Source: an uncultured Methylophilaceae bacterium
GTDB taxonomy: Bacteria; Pseudomonadota; Gammaproteobacteria; Burkholderiales; Methylophilaceae
NCBI GenBank assembly: GCA_903909015.1
Contig: CAIVUE010000090.1
Location: forward strand, 1 to 35,007
Direction of reading: 5' to 3'
Length of the DNA: 35,007 nt
Shown here: positions 1-9,098 of the stretch, piece by piece
Position numbering within the stretch: the stretch's first letter is position 1
Layout: every line of letters starts with the position of its first letter
Notes under the pieces: generated by a model
Databases searched by the model: none
What the model was told of the DNA's origin: nothing
What the model saw: the letters and a program-made list of their open reading frames with translations, nothing else
Translations under genes and position numbers: made by a program

Positions 1-1378
1 CATCTAAAAAATCTTGGAATGGCTCCATATCCCCCTGAGCCGCATTTGCCAAAACTTGCTCAACAATATGGTTTCGCGGAATTAACAGTGGATTATTGCT
101 GTCCATTAAGGTCGCCACTTCGATTGGCGTTTGTGGCTGTCTTAATAACCTATCGTGCCAATTGATTTGCCAATTCTTAAAACCCTCATCAGCAACAAGT
201 TCAGCCTTTAATTGGCTTGGATTAGCAAGATTACGAAATGTATTCGTATAGTCAGCTTGATGTTTGTACATAAACATCAATAAATCTTCCACCATCGTAA
301 GATCAATTGACTCATCATTAAAAAGACCTATTTTCTTTCGCATAGCGCTCAGCCAATAAGCCCTATATTTAACTTGATAAGCATTTAAGCATTCAGTTGC
401 AATGCGAATCGCATTTTCCTGATTTTGAGAAATCAAAGGCAAAAGACTCTCAGCAAATCTCGTCAAGTTCCACTCACCCATCATGGGTTGATTGCCAAAG
501 GCATATCGACTATTTTGATCAATCGAACTAAATACAGTTTTCGGCGAATAAGCATTCACAAAAGCACAGGGGCCATAATCAATTGTTTCGCCCGCGATGC
601 TCATATTGTCTGTGTTCATCACTCCATGAACAAAACCACACTGCATCCACTTAGCAATCAATCTAGCTTGAGAGTCAATCACCCCCTCAAGCAAACCAAT
701 GTATTGGTTGGGCTCAGTTTGTAAGTATGGATAATGACGATTAATGGTGTGGTCAGCCAATACTTTTAGCGCATCTATATTGTTAATAGCTGCGGCATAT
801 TGAAAGGTCCCCACACGAATGTGGCTTCCGGCAACCCTTGTTAGCACTGCGCCACTTAGAAGTTCAGCCCTATAAACAATCTCACCCGTGAGCATCACGG
901 CGAGACTTCGGGTGGTTGGTACACCCAATGCATGCATTGCCTCACTTATCAAATACTCGCGTAGCATAGGCCCCAACCCAGCCAAACCATCACCAGAACG
1001 TGAATAAGGCGTCGGGCCAGATCCCTTTAATTGAATATCAAAACGCTGGCCATTCGGCGCAATATGTTCGCCTAACAATATCGCACGCCCATCCCCCAAA
1101 TTTGCAAAGCCGCCAAATTGATGACCTGCATAGGCTTGGGCAATAGGATTTGCAGCCTCGGGAATTAATTGCCCAGAAAAACAAGCCCAATCCGCCGCTT
1201 TTAGCTCATCAGGATTTAATCCAAGTACATTTGCCAAATGCTTATTAAAAATAACCAAACTGGGGCTTTTAAATTGTTTGGGATTTACGCTAGCAAACAA
1301 AGCCTCTGGAAGTTTCGAATAAGAATTATCGAAATAAAAGCCAAATTTATCTGGGGCATGCTTATTGTGAATATTCAT
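1..1378 (-). CDS. selO: SelO/YdiU family protein adenylyltransferase (C-terminus beyond left edge)
   Basis: Own translation of the minus strand from ATG at 1378: MNIHNKHAPDKFGFYFDNSYSKLPEALFASVNPKQFKSPSLVIFNKHLA... with the SelO-typical stretches AYAGHQFGGFANLGDGRAILLGE, QLKGSGPTPYSRSGDGLAGLGPMLREYLISEAMHALGVPTTRSLAV and GFVHGVMNTDNMSIAGETIDYGPCAF. Absent from the ORF track because no stop occurs inside the window. Confidence 0.95.
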   Translation of the reverse strand, partial: MNIHNKHAPDKFGFYFDNSYSKLPEALFASVNPKQFKSPSLVIFNKHLANVLGLNPDELKAADWACFSGQLIPEAANPIAQAYAGHQFGGFANLGDGRAILLGEHIAPNGQRFDIQLKGSGPTPYSRSGDGLAGLGPMLREYLISEAMHALGVPTTRSLAVMLTGEIVYRAELLSGAVLTRVAGSHIRVGTFQYAAAINNIDALKVLADHTINRHYPYLQTEPNQYIGLLEGVIDSQARLIAKWMQCGFVHGVMNTDNMSIAGETIDYGPCAFVNAYSPKTVFSSIDQNSRYAFGNQPMMGEWNLTRFAESLLPLISQNQENAIRIATECLNAYQVKYRAYWLSAMRKKIGLFNDESIDLTMVEDLLMFMYKHQADYTNTFRNLANPSQLKAELVADEGFKNWQINWHDRLLRQPQTPIEVATLMDSNNPLLIPRNHIVEQVLANAAQGDMEPFQDFLD

Positions 1379-1501
1379 ATGCTTATAGTTTACTATTTTA
1401 GTCTAGTACTGTTAACCGCTGCTTGAAATTAGCAAAAAGAAAATCCAGCAAAAATTATGAATAGTAAAAAGTGTCGCGTAAAATAAGCACAAAAATAGAC
1501 G

Positions 1502-1535
1502 TAAAAAAAGCCTACCAATTGGTAAGCTCTTAATT
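1502..1535 (-). terminator. Intrinsic terminator downstream of tRNA-Leu
   Basis: Minus strand AGCTTACCAATTGGTAGGCTTTTTTTAC: inverted repeat followed by a T run, just 3' of the tRNA. Confidence 0.75.
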
Positions 1536-1539
1536 TACT

Positions 1540-1626
1540 TGGTGCCGGGGGGGGGAATCGAACCCCCATGAAGTTGCCCTCGCTGGATTTTGAGTCCAGT
1601 GCGTCTACCAATTCCGCCACCCCGGC
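1540..1626 (-). tRNA. tRNA-Leu (anticodon CAA)
   Basis: Minus strand GCCGGGGTGGCGGAATTGGTAGACGCACTGGACTCAAAATCCAGCGAGGGCAACTTCATGGGGGTTCGATTCCCCCCCCCGGCACCA. 7-bp acceptor stem GCCGGGG/CCCCGGC, anticodon loop CTCAAAA, long variable arm, GGTTCGATTCC T-arm, encoded CCA. Confidence 0.96.
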
Positions 1627-1662
1627 AGTAAAGGAACGAGATTATAACAAACACTGGCGCTT

Positions 1663-2706
1663 ATGCGAACTACTGAATTCGATTTTTATTTACCATCAGA
1701 ATTAATTGCCCAATTTCCAACCAAAGAGCGTTCAGCAAGTAGATTGTTAAGGCTTAATGGAAACAATGGGTTGATTAGCAATGAACAATTCATCGATATC
1801 TGCCAATTTATTGACGCTGGCGATTTGATGATTTTTAACAACACTAAGGTAATTAAGGCGCGCCTCACTGGACAGAAGCAATCCGGCGGAGCGATTGAGG
1901 CGCTAATTGAGCGCATCATTGATGAGCATCACGTTTTAGCTCACGTTCGCGCTTCCAGATCACCAAAGCCCGGCTCACGTTTAATATTTGCTAATGCTTT
2001 TGAGGCGGAAGTTGAAGCCCGTGAAGATGACCTATTTTTACTTCGTATTGATTCAACTAAGCCCATTTTAGAATTGCTTGATGAATGCGGCACTCTGCCT
2101 TTGCCCCCTTATATTACACATGCGGCAGATGAATTTGATGATGAGCGCTACCAAACTGTATTTGCTAAAGATCCAGGCGCAGTTGCCGCACCAACCGCCG
2201 GCTTGCACTTTGATGATAGCGTGATTAACAAATTAAAAGCAAAGGGCGTGAAAATCGCTTACGTTACGCTTCACGTTGGCGCCGGTACTTTCCAACCAGT
2301 GCGGGTGGATAACATTAACGAACATAAAATGCATTCAGAGATTTATTCGGTGCCCACTGAAACGCTCGCTTTAATTGAAGCCACCCAATGCTCAGGTAAA
2401 AAAGTAACTGCTATTGGCACTACCGCACTTCGCGCACTTGAAAGCGCAGCCCGTTCAGGTAAGCTACTCGCTGGCAACGGCGAAACAGATATTTTCATTA
2501 CGCCAGGCTACAAATTTAAAGTGGTGGATAGATTGCTCACCAATTTTCATCTACCAAAAAGCACACTGCTCATGTTAGTGTCAGCCTTCGCAGGTTTAGA
2601 AAATATAAAAAAAGCCTATCAACATGCAATTGACCAGAAATACCGTTTCTTTAGCTATGGCGATGCCATGCTGATAGAACGCAGCAATAAAGCTGGGAAC
2701 TCTTAA
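1663..2706 (+). CDS. queA: S-adenosylmethionine:tRNA ribosyltransferase-isomerase
   Basis: [29 protein letters not shown]...; [63 protein letters not shown]. All characteristic of QueA. Confidence 0.97.
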   Translation: MRTTEFDFYLPSELIAQFPTKERSASRLLRLNGNNGLISNEQFIDICQFIDAGDLMIFNNTKVIKARLTGQKQSGGAIEALIERIIDEHHVLAHVRASRSPKPGSRLIFANAFEAEVEAREDDLFLLRIDSTKPILELLDECGTLPLPPYITHAADEFDDERYQTVFAKDPGAVAAPTAGLHFDDSVINKLKAKGVKIAYVTLHVGAGTFQPVRVDNINEHKMHSEIYSVPTETLALIEATQCSGKKVTAIGTTALRALESAARSGKLLAGNGETDIFITPGYKFKVVDRLLTNFHLPKSTLLMLVSAFAGLENIKKAYQHAIDQKYRFFSYGDAMLIERSNKAGNS

Positions 2707-2761
2707 CAAGATACAATCCCTACCTTATAAGCATGTTTTAACCCAATTAAGAAAGCGTTTG

Positions 2762-3649
2762 ATGAAACCCCTAAAATCACTCTCCAACCTAAGCATAGCT
2801 TTATTACTATTTGTTGCTTATCAAGCACAATCGGCTATTTTGTCTGAGGCGCAAACCGCCACCAAAATCACATTGGCTAAGAAACCCACTTCAAAACCAA
2901 TGTCAATTGCTTATGTGCCTTTTTACCAACGATATTACGTTGCCGATGGTGGCCTAGCACCAACGCCAGGGGAAAATGAAGCACCAGTTTCGAAGTCTCA
3001 AATCCATGTTTACAGCGCCGAAGGCCAATACCTGCAATCTGCAAAACCTGGCTACGACAATCGATCGATTTATTTTAATCAAGCCAGCAAACAACTAGAA
3101 ACTGTGACTTACAACATCTCAAGCAATGCTGGCTTCTCTCCTAATACTGGTATTTTTTCATTAGACCTTGACGACAAAGGCAACCTGACCGAAACGTCTA
3201 AAGATATATCAGGCTTTAATGCAGCCTTTGGTGATGCTTCTACTATTCCAACCTATGACCCTGAAACCAACCACTACTTTGCCAAACAAGGTCGCAGCAA
3301 TTTGGTTTGGATAATTGATTTAAATAAAGATGAAAAAATCGAAGAGATCAAACTAGACCTCAAAACAGCAGGCGTTCAGTTTGATGACATTACTGACTAC
3401 TACTCTGCATTCACTGGGATCAGGGGTGAGGAGCTTGCAGTTTTGGATGTAGACCATAAGGCAATATTAATATTCGATTTAAAAGGGAAATATATTGGCA
3501 AAAGTGCATTACCTGGCACATTAAAACTTCGTGCACAAAATCACATTGCCGGGGTCGGATATACCAATGGGTTATTTTTCGTCTACCATGAACCAGAAGG
3601 CGAGTTTGGTACTTTTTATGGGTTCAAGATTTCAGACTTAGCTAAGTAA
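2762..3649 (+). CDS. Hypothetical secreted protein, possibly beta-propeller-like
   Basis: ORF with an N-terminal signal peptide (MKPLKSLSNLSIALLLFVAYQAQSA) and repeating strand-like segments (FSLDLDDKGNL, VWIIDLNKDEKI, LAVLDVDHKAILIFDLKGKYIGK). ATG at 2762 preferred over TTG at 2759. Followed by a strong terminator. Confidence 0.75.
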   Translation: MKPLKSLSNLSIALLLFVAYQAQSAILSEAQTATKITLAKKPTSKPMSIAYVPFYQRYYVADGGLAPTPGENEAPVSKSQIHVYSAEGQYLQSAKPGYDNRSIYFNQASKQLETVTYNISSNAGFSPNTGIFSLDLDDKGNLTETSKDISGFNAAFGDASTIPTYDPETNHYFAKQGRSNLVWIIDLNKDEKIEEIKLDLKTAGVQFDDITDYYSAFTGIRGEELAVLDVDHKAILIFDLKGKYIGKSALPGTLKLRAQNHIAGVGYTNGLFFVYHEPEGEFGTFYGFKISDLAK

Positions 3650-3670
3650 CTTAATGAAATTGTAAGAATA

Positions 3671-3696
3671 AAAAAACCGCCCAAGGGCGGTTTTTT
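3671..3696. terminator. Bidirectional intrinsic terminator between convergent genes
   Basis: AAAAAACCGCCCAAGGGCGGTTTTTT: perfect GC stem flanked by A and T tracts. Confidence 0.92.
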
Positions 3697-3722
3697 CTTA
3701 AGTAAATATTACTTAATTATTA

Positions 3723-4232
3723 TTATTTGCCGAGTGCACCAGCTAGCTTGCCTGATACCAAACCAAATACAGCACCAATAGCTGCTGACACAGCCACTAG
3801 TAGTACTGGGTTAGTTAAATCAGTCGCAGTTACACTCCCTGCATTAGCAGTTTGTAATGCATAAGCAGCCGTTGCCGCATAGCCGTATACATTCGCTGGA
3901 ACACAAGAAAGAAGACCGATATTTGCAACGATGACTAGGAAAAAGACAGTGACCGCGATATACACTGCAGGACCAACTGGAGCAGCCAAACCTAATGGGT
4001 TTAAACCTACCAAGTACAAGGCAACACCAGCTAAAACAGCTCCGTAAACCATACCTGCGATAGTTTTTTGTAGTGCAGCATTGTCACCGCCTGTGTGAAA
4101 AAAACTACCCCAAGCGATAAAACCAGCCCAAACCAAAACGGAACCAGCTAATGGACCTAATGCTAAGAAAGCCCACAATCCACCAAGCAAAGCGATACTT
4201 ACAGATAGTGCAGTTACTTTAGACATACTCAT
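3723..4232 (-). CDS. DUF1097 family small integral membrane protein
   Basis: 169 aa with multiple hydrophobic helices; WAFLALGPLAGSVLVWAGFIAWGSFFHTGGDNAALQKTIAGMVYGAVLA matches the DUF1097 pattern. GAGGAGAT ribosome-binding site just upstream of the start. Confidence 0.8.
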   Translation of the reverse strand: MSMSKVTALSVSIALLGGLWAFLALGPLAGSVLVWAGFIAWGSFFHTGGDNAALQKTIAGMVYGAVLAGVALYLVGLNPLGLAAPVGPAVYIAVTVFFLVIVANIGLLSCVPANVYGYAATAAYALQTANAGSVTATDLTNPVLLVAVSAAIGAVFGLVSGKLAGALGK

Positions 4233-4537
4233 CTCCTCTAGTTGTACTTCTATTTTTACTTCTCGTTATAAATAGAACAGCTATAGCGACAGGTGCAAAA
4301 GCGTTTATTTCGTTGAAGTGCCGTTGCACCATCAAAACCGCTGAATAGGATACTAGTACGAAAAATATATAAATGTAAACAATTTGTAGTAAAAAAGTGT
4401 AAAGAAATTTCTATATAGAAAAATATTACCTCATGAAAATCCGATAATTAGCGCATTTTTCGGAGGTTTTACACAAGCATATCAACCAGTTATCGAGAGT
4501 TATGTCTTACCGATAATCAGACAATTAAAACTTCAGA

Positions 4538-6250
4538 TCAAACTAATTCATTTTTAAGAAATTCCACTATGCCATCCAAATGAATTGATTGTGCCTCTCT
4601 CGATTTACGAGCTTGATATTCGACCATGCCATCTTTTAAGCCCCTGTCGCCAATCACAATGCGATGTGGAATTCCGATTAACTCCATCTCGGCAAACATA
4701 ACACCAGGACGCTCACCGCGGTCATCGAGCAGCACATCCACTCCAGCTTGAAGTAAATGATTGTAAAGCGTTGTTGCCGCCTCTTTTACCGCTTCGCTTT
4801 TATCCATACCAATAGGAGTAATTGCGACTTGAAAAGGGGCTAAGCTAGTAGGGAAAACAATCCCACGTTCATCGTTTCCTTGCTCAATTGCCGCACCCAC
4901 AATACGCGATACACCGATACCATAGCAGCCCATTTCCATAACTTGGGTTTGACCTTGCTCATCAAGATATGTCGCATTCATAGCCTGGGCGTACTTTGTA
5001 CGTAATTGAAAAATATGACCAACTTCAATACCACGACATAAAGCCAAAACGCCCTTCCCATCTGGGCTTACATCGCCATCAATCACATTGCGAATATCTT
5101 CCACCAAACTAGGCTCTGGTAGATCTCGACCAAAATTCACACCAGATAAATGTAGTTTTGGTTGATTTGCCCCACAAATAAAATCACTCATTGCCGCGAC
5201 TGTGCGGTCAGCAATTACCGTTACATTCTCGCCCACTTTTACTGGGCCGATAAAGCCTGGTGGGCAATCGTTCAAGTTTGCACGAACTTCTTCAGCCGTT
5301 GCAAAACGGAAGTCCGCCAGGCCATTCAACTTGCCAACTTTAATTTCATTTAAGCTATGGTCACCACGTAGCAAAAGTAAGTAGAACTTATCATTTGCCA
5401 TTAATGCAATAGATTTCACGGTGCGTTGCAAGCTCACAGCTAACAACTCAGCGACCGCTTCGCAAGTTGTCTGTTTTGGAGTTTCAACCAGCTTCATTTC
5501 TTCACTCGCCGCCGCACGTGGCTTGATTGGAGCCAAGGCTTCAGCCAATTCCACGTTAGCTGCGTAATCTGAATTTGGACAATAGGCTAAGCCATCTTCC
5601 CCAGAATCAGCTAGCACATGGAACTCATGAGAGCCATCACCGCCAATTGCACCAGTATCAGCACGCACCGCTCGGAATTCCAAACCTAAACGGGTAAACA
5701 CATTTGAATAAGCTTGATACATACGCTCGTAAGTATGTTCAAGTGAAGCTAAATTCACATGAAAAGAATAAGCATCTTTCATCATAAATTCGCGTGCGCG
5801 CATCACGCCAAAACGCGGACGAATCTCGTCACGGAATTTGGTTTGCACTTGGTAAAAATTAATTGGTAATTGCTTGTAGCTTTTAATCTCACGGCGGGCA
5901 ATGTCGGTAATTACCTCTTCATGCGTTGGACCAAAGCAAAATTCACGCTCATGTCTATCAGTAATCTTAAGCATTTGCGGGCCAAAAACCCCCCAGCGAC
6001 CAGTTTCCTCCCACAACTCTTTTGGTTGCACAGCCGGCATCAAAAGCTCTAGCGCTCCCGCTTTGTTCATCTCGTCACGCACCACAGCTTCCACCTTACG
6101 TAATACACGTAAACCAAGTGGCATCCAAGTGTAAAGACCAGAACCTAAACGTTTTATAAACCCAGCACGCAACATTAAGCGATGGCTAGCTAGCTCCGCT
6201 TCTTGCGGTGCTTCTTTTTGGGTAGCAATAAAAAACTGTGAGGCGCGCAT
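4538..6250 (-). CDS. proS: Prolyl-tRNA synthetase (bacterial type with editing insertion)
   Basis: [131 protein letters not shown]. Confidence 0.98.
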   Translation of the reverse strand: MRASQFFIATQKEAPQEAELASHRLMLRAGFIKRLGSGLYTWMPLGLRVLRKVEAVVRDEMNKAGALELLMPAVQPKELWEETGRWGVFGPQMLKITDRHEREFCFGPTHEEVITDIARREIKSYKQLPINFYQVQTKFRDEIRPRFGVMRAREFMMKDAYSFHVNLASLEHTYERMYQAYSNVFTRLGLEFRAVRADTGAIGGDGSHEFHVLADSGEDGLAYCPNSDYAANVELAEALAPIKPRAAASEEMKLVETPKQTTCEAVAELLAVSLQRTVKSIALMANDKFYLLLLRGDHSLNEIKVGKLNGLADFRFATAEEVRANLNDCPPGFIGPVKVGENVTVIADRTVAAMSDFICGANQPKLHLSGVNFGRDLPEPSLVEDIRNVIDGDVSPDGKGVLALCRGIEVGHIFQLRTKYAQAMNATYLDEQGQTQVMEMGCYGIGVSRIVGAAIEQGNDERGIVFPTSLAPFQVAITPIGMDKSEAVKEAATTLYNHLLQAGVDVLLDDRGERPGVMFAEMELIGIPHRIVIGDRGLKDGMVEYQARKSREAQSIHLDGIVEFLKNELV

Positions 6251-6318
6251 AACGACTTCTCTTCAATTAGCAAGTAACAAGGGGTGGAATTTTATAGCTA
6301 AAACAACTTAACGTCAGC

Positions 6319-6996
6319 CTATTTGAGGTTTTCCATAGTGCTTCTCGCCAAACACAAATCTGCCCAAGCTTTTGCTTTGTCTTGAGTGTGTTCTAGCAAG
6401 TGAGATGGTGCATAGCTTACAACAACTGCAGTGCCTTGGAATTCGTGCACTTTGCCGCGCAAGGCATCAAGCGGCTCATTTGAGCCAAGCAAGCGCTGGC
6501 TAACTTGCTCGCCAAGAACCACAATGAGTTTTGGCTGAATAAGAGCCATTTGACGATTAAAATACGGTAGTGCCAAGTGCGTCAGATAAACATTTTTGCT
6601 TCGTTGTAGTTGAATGGCAAGCAACATCTTATCAAGCAAAGCTCCCGCATCACCCATAAAAAGCTGACCTATTTCTTCATCATCAATAGATGATGCATCG
6701 CCTACAAATACCCAATCAGCGTTGATGTCACCAGAACCATGAACGAATTGCTCTAACGCCACCCAATCCATATTGGCAACATCAGGCAAGGCCGATTCTT
6801 GGGGTGCCAATACTGTTTCAACCGCAAACATCAGTTCTTTGGGTGTCGATTCTGCTGTACTGTGTACCTTTGTACTGTGTGCCTTCTCTTGCTTAGCTTC
6901 CAGAGGCGCCTTCAAACTAACCTCTAAAGCCGAGTTTGCTCGCCAAACGGGCAATAGTTCTAATTCACGCAATAGATCTTCCCGCGTAAAGATCAT
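6319..6996 (-). CDS. Uracil-DNA glycosylase family 4-like protein, motif-degenerate
   Basis: Family-4 UDG scaffold (WVFVGD...GQLFMGDAGALLDKMLLAIQLQRSKNVYLTHLALPYFNR...IQPKLIVVLGEQVSQRLLG...RGKVHEFQGTAVVVSYAPSHLL...KAKAWADL). Overlaps rimI by 4 bp. Fe-S cysteines and canonical motifs are missing. Confidence 0.75.
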   Translation of the reverse strand: MIFTREDLLRELELLPVWRANSALEVSLKAPLEAKQEKAHSTKVHSTAESTPKELMFAVETVLAPQESALPDVANMDWVALEQFVHGSGDINADWVFVGDASSIDDEEIGQLFMGDAGALLDKMLLAIQLQRSKNVYLTHLALPYFNRQMALIQPKLIVVLGEQVSQRLLGSNEPLDALRGKVHEFQGTAVVVSYAPSHLLEHTQDKAKAWADLCLARSTMENLK

Positions 6997-7457
6997 AGCG
7001 CCACTCCCATTAACACAGCATTTTCGCGGCCATTATTTGCTGGATAGTATCCAGGACGCACACCCATTTCGTTAAAGCCGATGCTTTCATAAAGTGTGAT
7101 TGCTGAAACATTAGAAGGACGCACTTCTAAAAACATGTTCAGCCCTCCTTTTTCACGGCTAATTTGCATCATATGCTCAAGCAAATGACGACCTAGACCT
7201 TGCCCTTTCTGACTAGGAGTGACGCTGATGTTCAGAAGATGCGCTTCATCAAGCACAATCATCAGAACGGCATAGCCGATGATGCGGGAGGTCATCTCTA
7301 AGACCAAGCAAATGTAGCCAGAGTTAATAGAGTCTTTAAAATTTCCAGCCGTCCAAGGAAATGGGAAATTAACACTTTCGATTTGCATCACAGCATCTAA
7401 ATCCGATGCTTGCATCTCACGAAAGTTGACGTTAGCAGGTTTGAGTTTTGCATTCAT
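6993..7457 (-). CDS. rimI: Ribosomal protein S18-alanine N-acetyltransferase
   Basis: GNAT fold: FPFPWTAGNFKDSINSGYICLVLE...LLNISVTPSQKGQGLGRHLLEHMM...LEVRPSNVSAITLYESIGFNEMGVRPGYYPANNGRENAVLM. Confidence 0.93.
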   Translation of the reverse strand: MNAKLKPANVNFREMQASDLDAVMQIESVNFPFPWTAGNFKDSINSGYICLVLEMTSRIIGYAVLMIVLDEAHLLNISVTPSQKGQGLGRHLLEHMMQISREKGGLNMFLEVRPSNVSAITLYESIGFNEMGVRPGYYPANNGRENAVLMGVAL

Positions 7458-7458
7458 G

Positions 7459-8148
7459 TTATCGATTCACCCGTTCGCTCATTTTCAGCGCCACTTTATT
7501 GCGGATATAAATCGGCGCGGCTTCATGCGCGGGCCTTGCCAAGCCCATTTCAAAAATTGGCAATGCAAGCTCTGCAATAGATTTGGCTGTTGGATGTGAG
7601 CTATGGTCGGGCTTTGGAATTTCACTTAATTGTTTGCCATACACGGCTTGCAAAACACCGGGATAGACTAACCACCCAGTACCGACACCTATCCAATCAT
7701 GACCTTCAACCTCAGGGGCCTCTTCAGGTTTGAATAAAGCTGGCGTGCAAACTTCCAGCCATTCGCCATCTTTTTTTTCATATGCTGCGTGGTAGATTTC
7801 CCCCATACGCGCATCAAGACAGGCAATCACTTTCTCTGCCCCACTTTGCTGTGCCAATGCCTGCAAAGTGCTTACTGCAATGACTGGCAAGCCAGTTCCA
7901 AAAGCCAACCCTTGCGCCACACCGCAGGCAATACGCAAGCCAGTAAAGGAGCCAGGGCCTGCGCCAAAAGCGATACCGTCAAGTGCGTTTAATTCCACTT
8001 GCGCTTCATCGAGTAGTTCGCGCAGCGTGGGCAAAATCTGCTGCGAATGCGTTTGCCCTGCATTAATATCACGTGAGAACACACGGCCATCTAGCCACAA
8101 GGCAAGAGACAAGTATTCAGTAGATGTGTCAATGGCGAGAATTTGCAT
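7459..8148 (-). CDS. tsaB: tRNA threonylcarbamoyladenosine biosynthesis protein TsaB
   Basis: MQILAIDTSTEYLSLALWLDGRV...HSQQILPTLRELLDEAQ...LDGIAFGAGPGSFTGLRIACGVAQGLAFGTGLPVIAVSTLQALA...CLDARMGEIYHAAYE. Confidence 0.96.
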   Translation of the reverse strand: MQILAIDTSTEYLSLALWLDGRVFSRDINAGQTHSQQILPTLRELLDEAQVELNALDGIAFGAGPGSFTGLRIACGVAQGLAFGTGLPVIAVSTLQALAQQSGAEKVIACLDARMGEIYHAAYEKKDGEWLEVCTPALFKPEEAPEVEGHDWIGVGTGWLVYPGVLQAVYGKQLSEIPKPDHSSHPTAKSIAELALPIFEMGLARPAHEAAPIYIRNKVALKMSERVNR

Positions 8149-8162
8149 AAAAAAGTGACTTA

Positions 8163-8588
8163 TTAATCAGCCTCTATTTTGCCATAACCTTGCCTTGTAC
8201 GATTGGCTTTGATTTCACTGCGCTGGCTTTTACTCGCCAGCCGTCTTTTTTGCGAACCTAAAGTTGGTCTTGTTGGTCTTCTTGCTTCGTGCACTTTTGC
8301 CACGCTATTGACCAGCCTGTAAAGTCGCTCAATCGCGTCTTGCTTATTCATCTCTTGACTGCGATGTTTCTGAGCTTTAATGATGACAACGCCTTCTGAT
8401 GTGATCCGTGAATCGCGAAGCGCCATGAGCCTCATTTTGTGGGGCAATAATAGCGATGAAGTAAGGATATCAAAGCGTAAATGAATGGCGCTTGAAACCT
8501 TGTTTATATTTTGCCCACCCGCTCCCTGCGCACGCATTGCAGTGAGCACGTATTCACTTTCTGGAATAATAATTGGGCTAGGTTTCAT
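8163..8588 (-). CDS. arfB: Alternative ribosome-rescue factor / peptidyl-tRNA hydrolase ArfB (YaeJ)
   Basis: RAQGAGGQNINKVSSAIHLRFDI (GGQ domain) with a basic C-terminal tail RRPTRPTLGSQKRRLASKSQRSEIKANR. Confidence 0.94.
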   Translation of the reverse strand: MKPSPIIIPESEYVLTAMRAQGAGGQNINKVSSAIHLRFDILTSSLLLPHKMRLMALRDSRITSEGVVIIKAQKHRSQEMNKQDAIERLYRLVNSVAKVHEARRPTRPTLGSQKRRLASKSQRSEIKANRTRQGYGKIEAD

Positions 8589-8665
8589 AAAATTATTCTA
8601 ACAAGAAAACTGTTCAAACATCTTCTGACTGATAAACTAAACGCATCTCTAGTGAATGGCAAAAA

Positions 8666-8884
8666 ATGGTGCTAAGCCCGAAAAAATTAGTGCACTCAAA
8701 ATGGACAGCTATTAATCCGCAAAACCGTGAAAAGTATTTTATGGTGGTGCGCTTGGTGCAAGATGAAATTGATCCGAAAATCGTAACAGAAGTCACTCTA
8801 GAGGCTGTGTTCAGCAAACGGCATCTAACCTTGCATTGGCGTGATTTGTCTAACAAAACAATTTGGAAAACAGGCTGGCATTAA
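8666..8884 (+). CDS. Small Trp-rich conserved protein (TIGR02450-like)
   Basis: 72 aa: MVLSPKKLVHSKWTAINPQNREKYFMVVRLVQDE...VTLEAVFSKRHLTLHWRDLSNKTIWKTGWH. Matches the NPKKLLxSKWTA...NREKHFxV...W-L.d...W..GW pattern of this family. Confidence 0.8.
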   Translation: MVLSPKKLVHSKWTAINPQNREKYFMVVRLVQDEIDPKIVTEVTLEAVFSKRHLTLHWRDLSNKTIWKTGWH

Positions 8885-8885
8885 G

Positions 8886-9098
8886 ATGCTCCCAGATGAC
8901 CTAAATAAACTTGTCCACATGAGAATGCCTTTCGGTAAACACAAAGACCTTATCATTGCGGACTTGCCGGGCAACTATCTGAATTGGTTTGCGCGCGAAG
9001 GCTTCCCGCCGGGAGAGATTGGTCGTTTATTGCAACTGATGCAGGAGATAGACCATAACGGCTTATCGGACTTACTTAAGCCTCTACGTCAGAAGTAA
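8886..9098 (+). CDS. DUF3820 family protein
   Basis: MLPDDLNKLVHMRMPFGKHKDLIIADLPGNYLNWFAREGFPPGEIGRLLQLMQEIDHNGL...; MPFGKHKG-x-LPxxYLxWFxxxGFPxGxxGxLL is typical. Start at 8886, one base after the preceding stop. Confidence 0.83.
   Translation: MLPDDLNKLVHMRMPFGKHKDLIIADLPGNYLNWFAREGFPPGEIGRLLQLMQEIDHNGLSDLLKPLRQK

Noticed and set aside
425-724. 99-aa plus ORF, and 1238..1426 plus ORF
   Set aside because: Both lie antisense to, or overlap the start of, the clearly homologous selO reading frame.
1544-1556. Run of nine G's (possible G-quadruplex or sequencing error)
   Set aside because: Explained by the tRNA-Leu acceptor stem (GGGG) next to the T-stem (GGGGG); base pairing is complete.
1429-1620. 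63-aa minus ORF beginning MAELVDALDSKS
   Set aside because: Spurious translation through the tRNA-Leu gene; a known annotation artefact.
8614-8856. 80-aa minus ORF
   Set aside because: Opposes the Trp-rich small protein gene (8666-8884, plus), which has clear family similarity.
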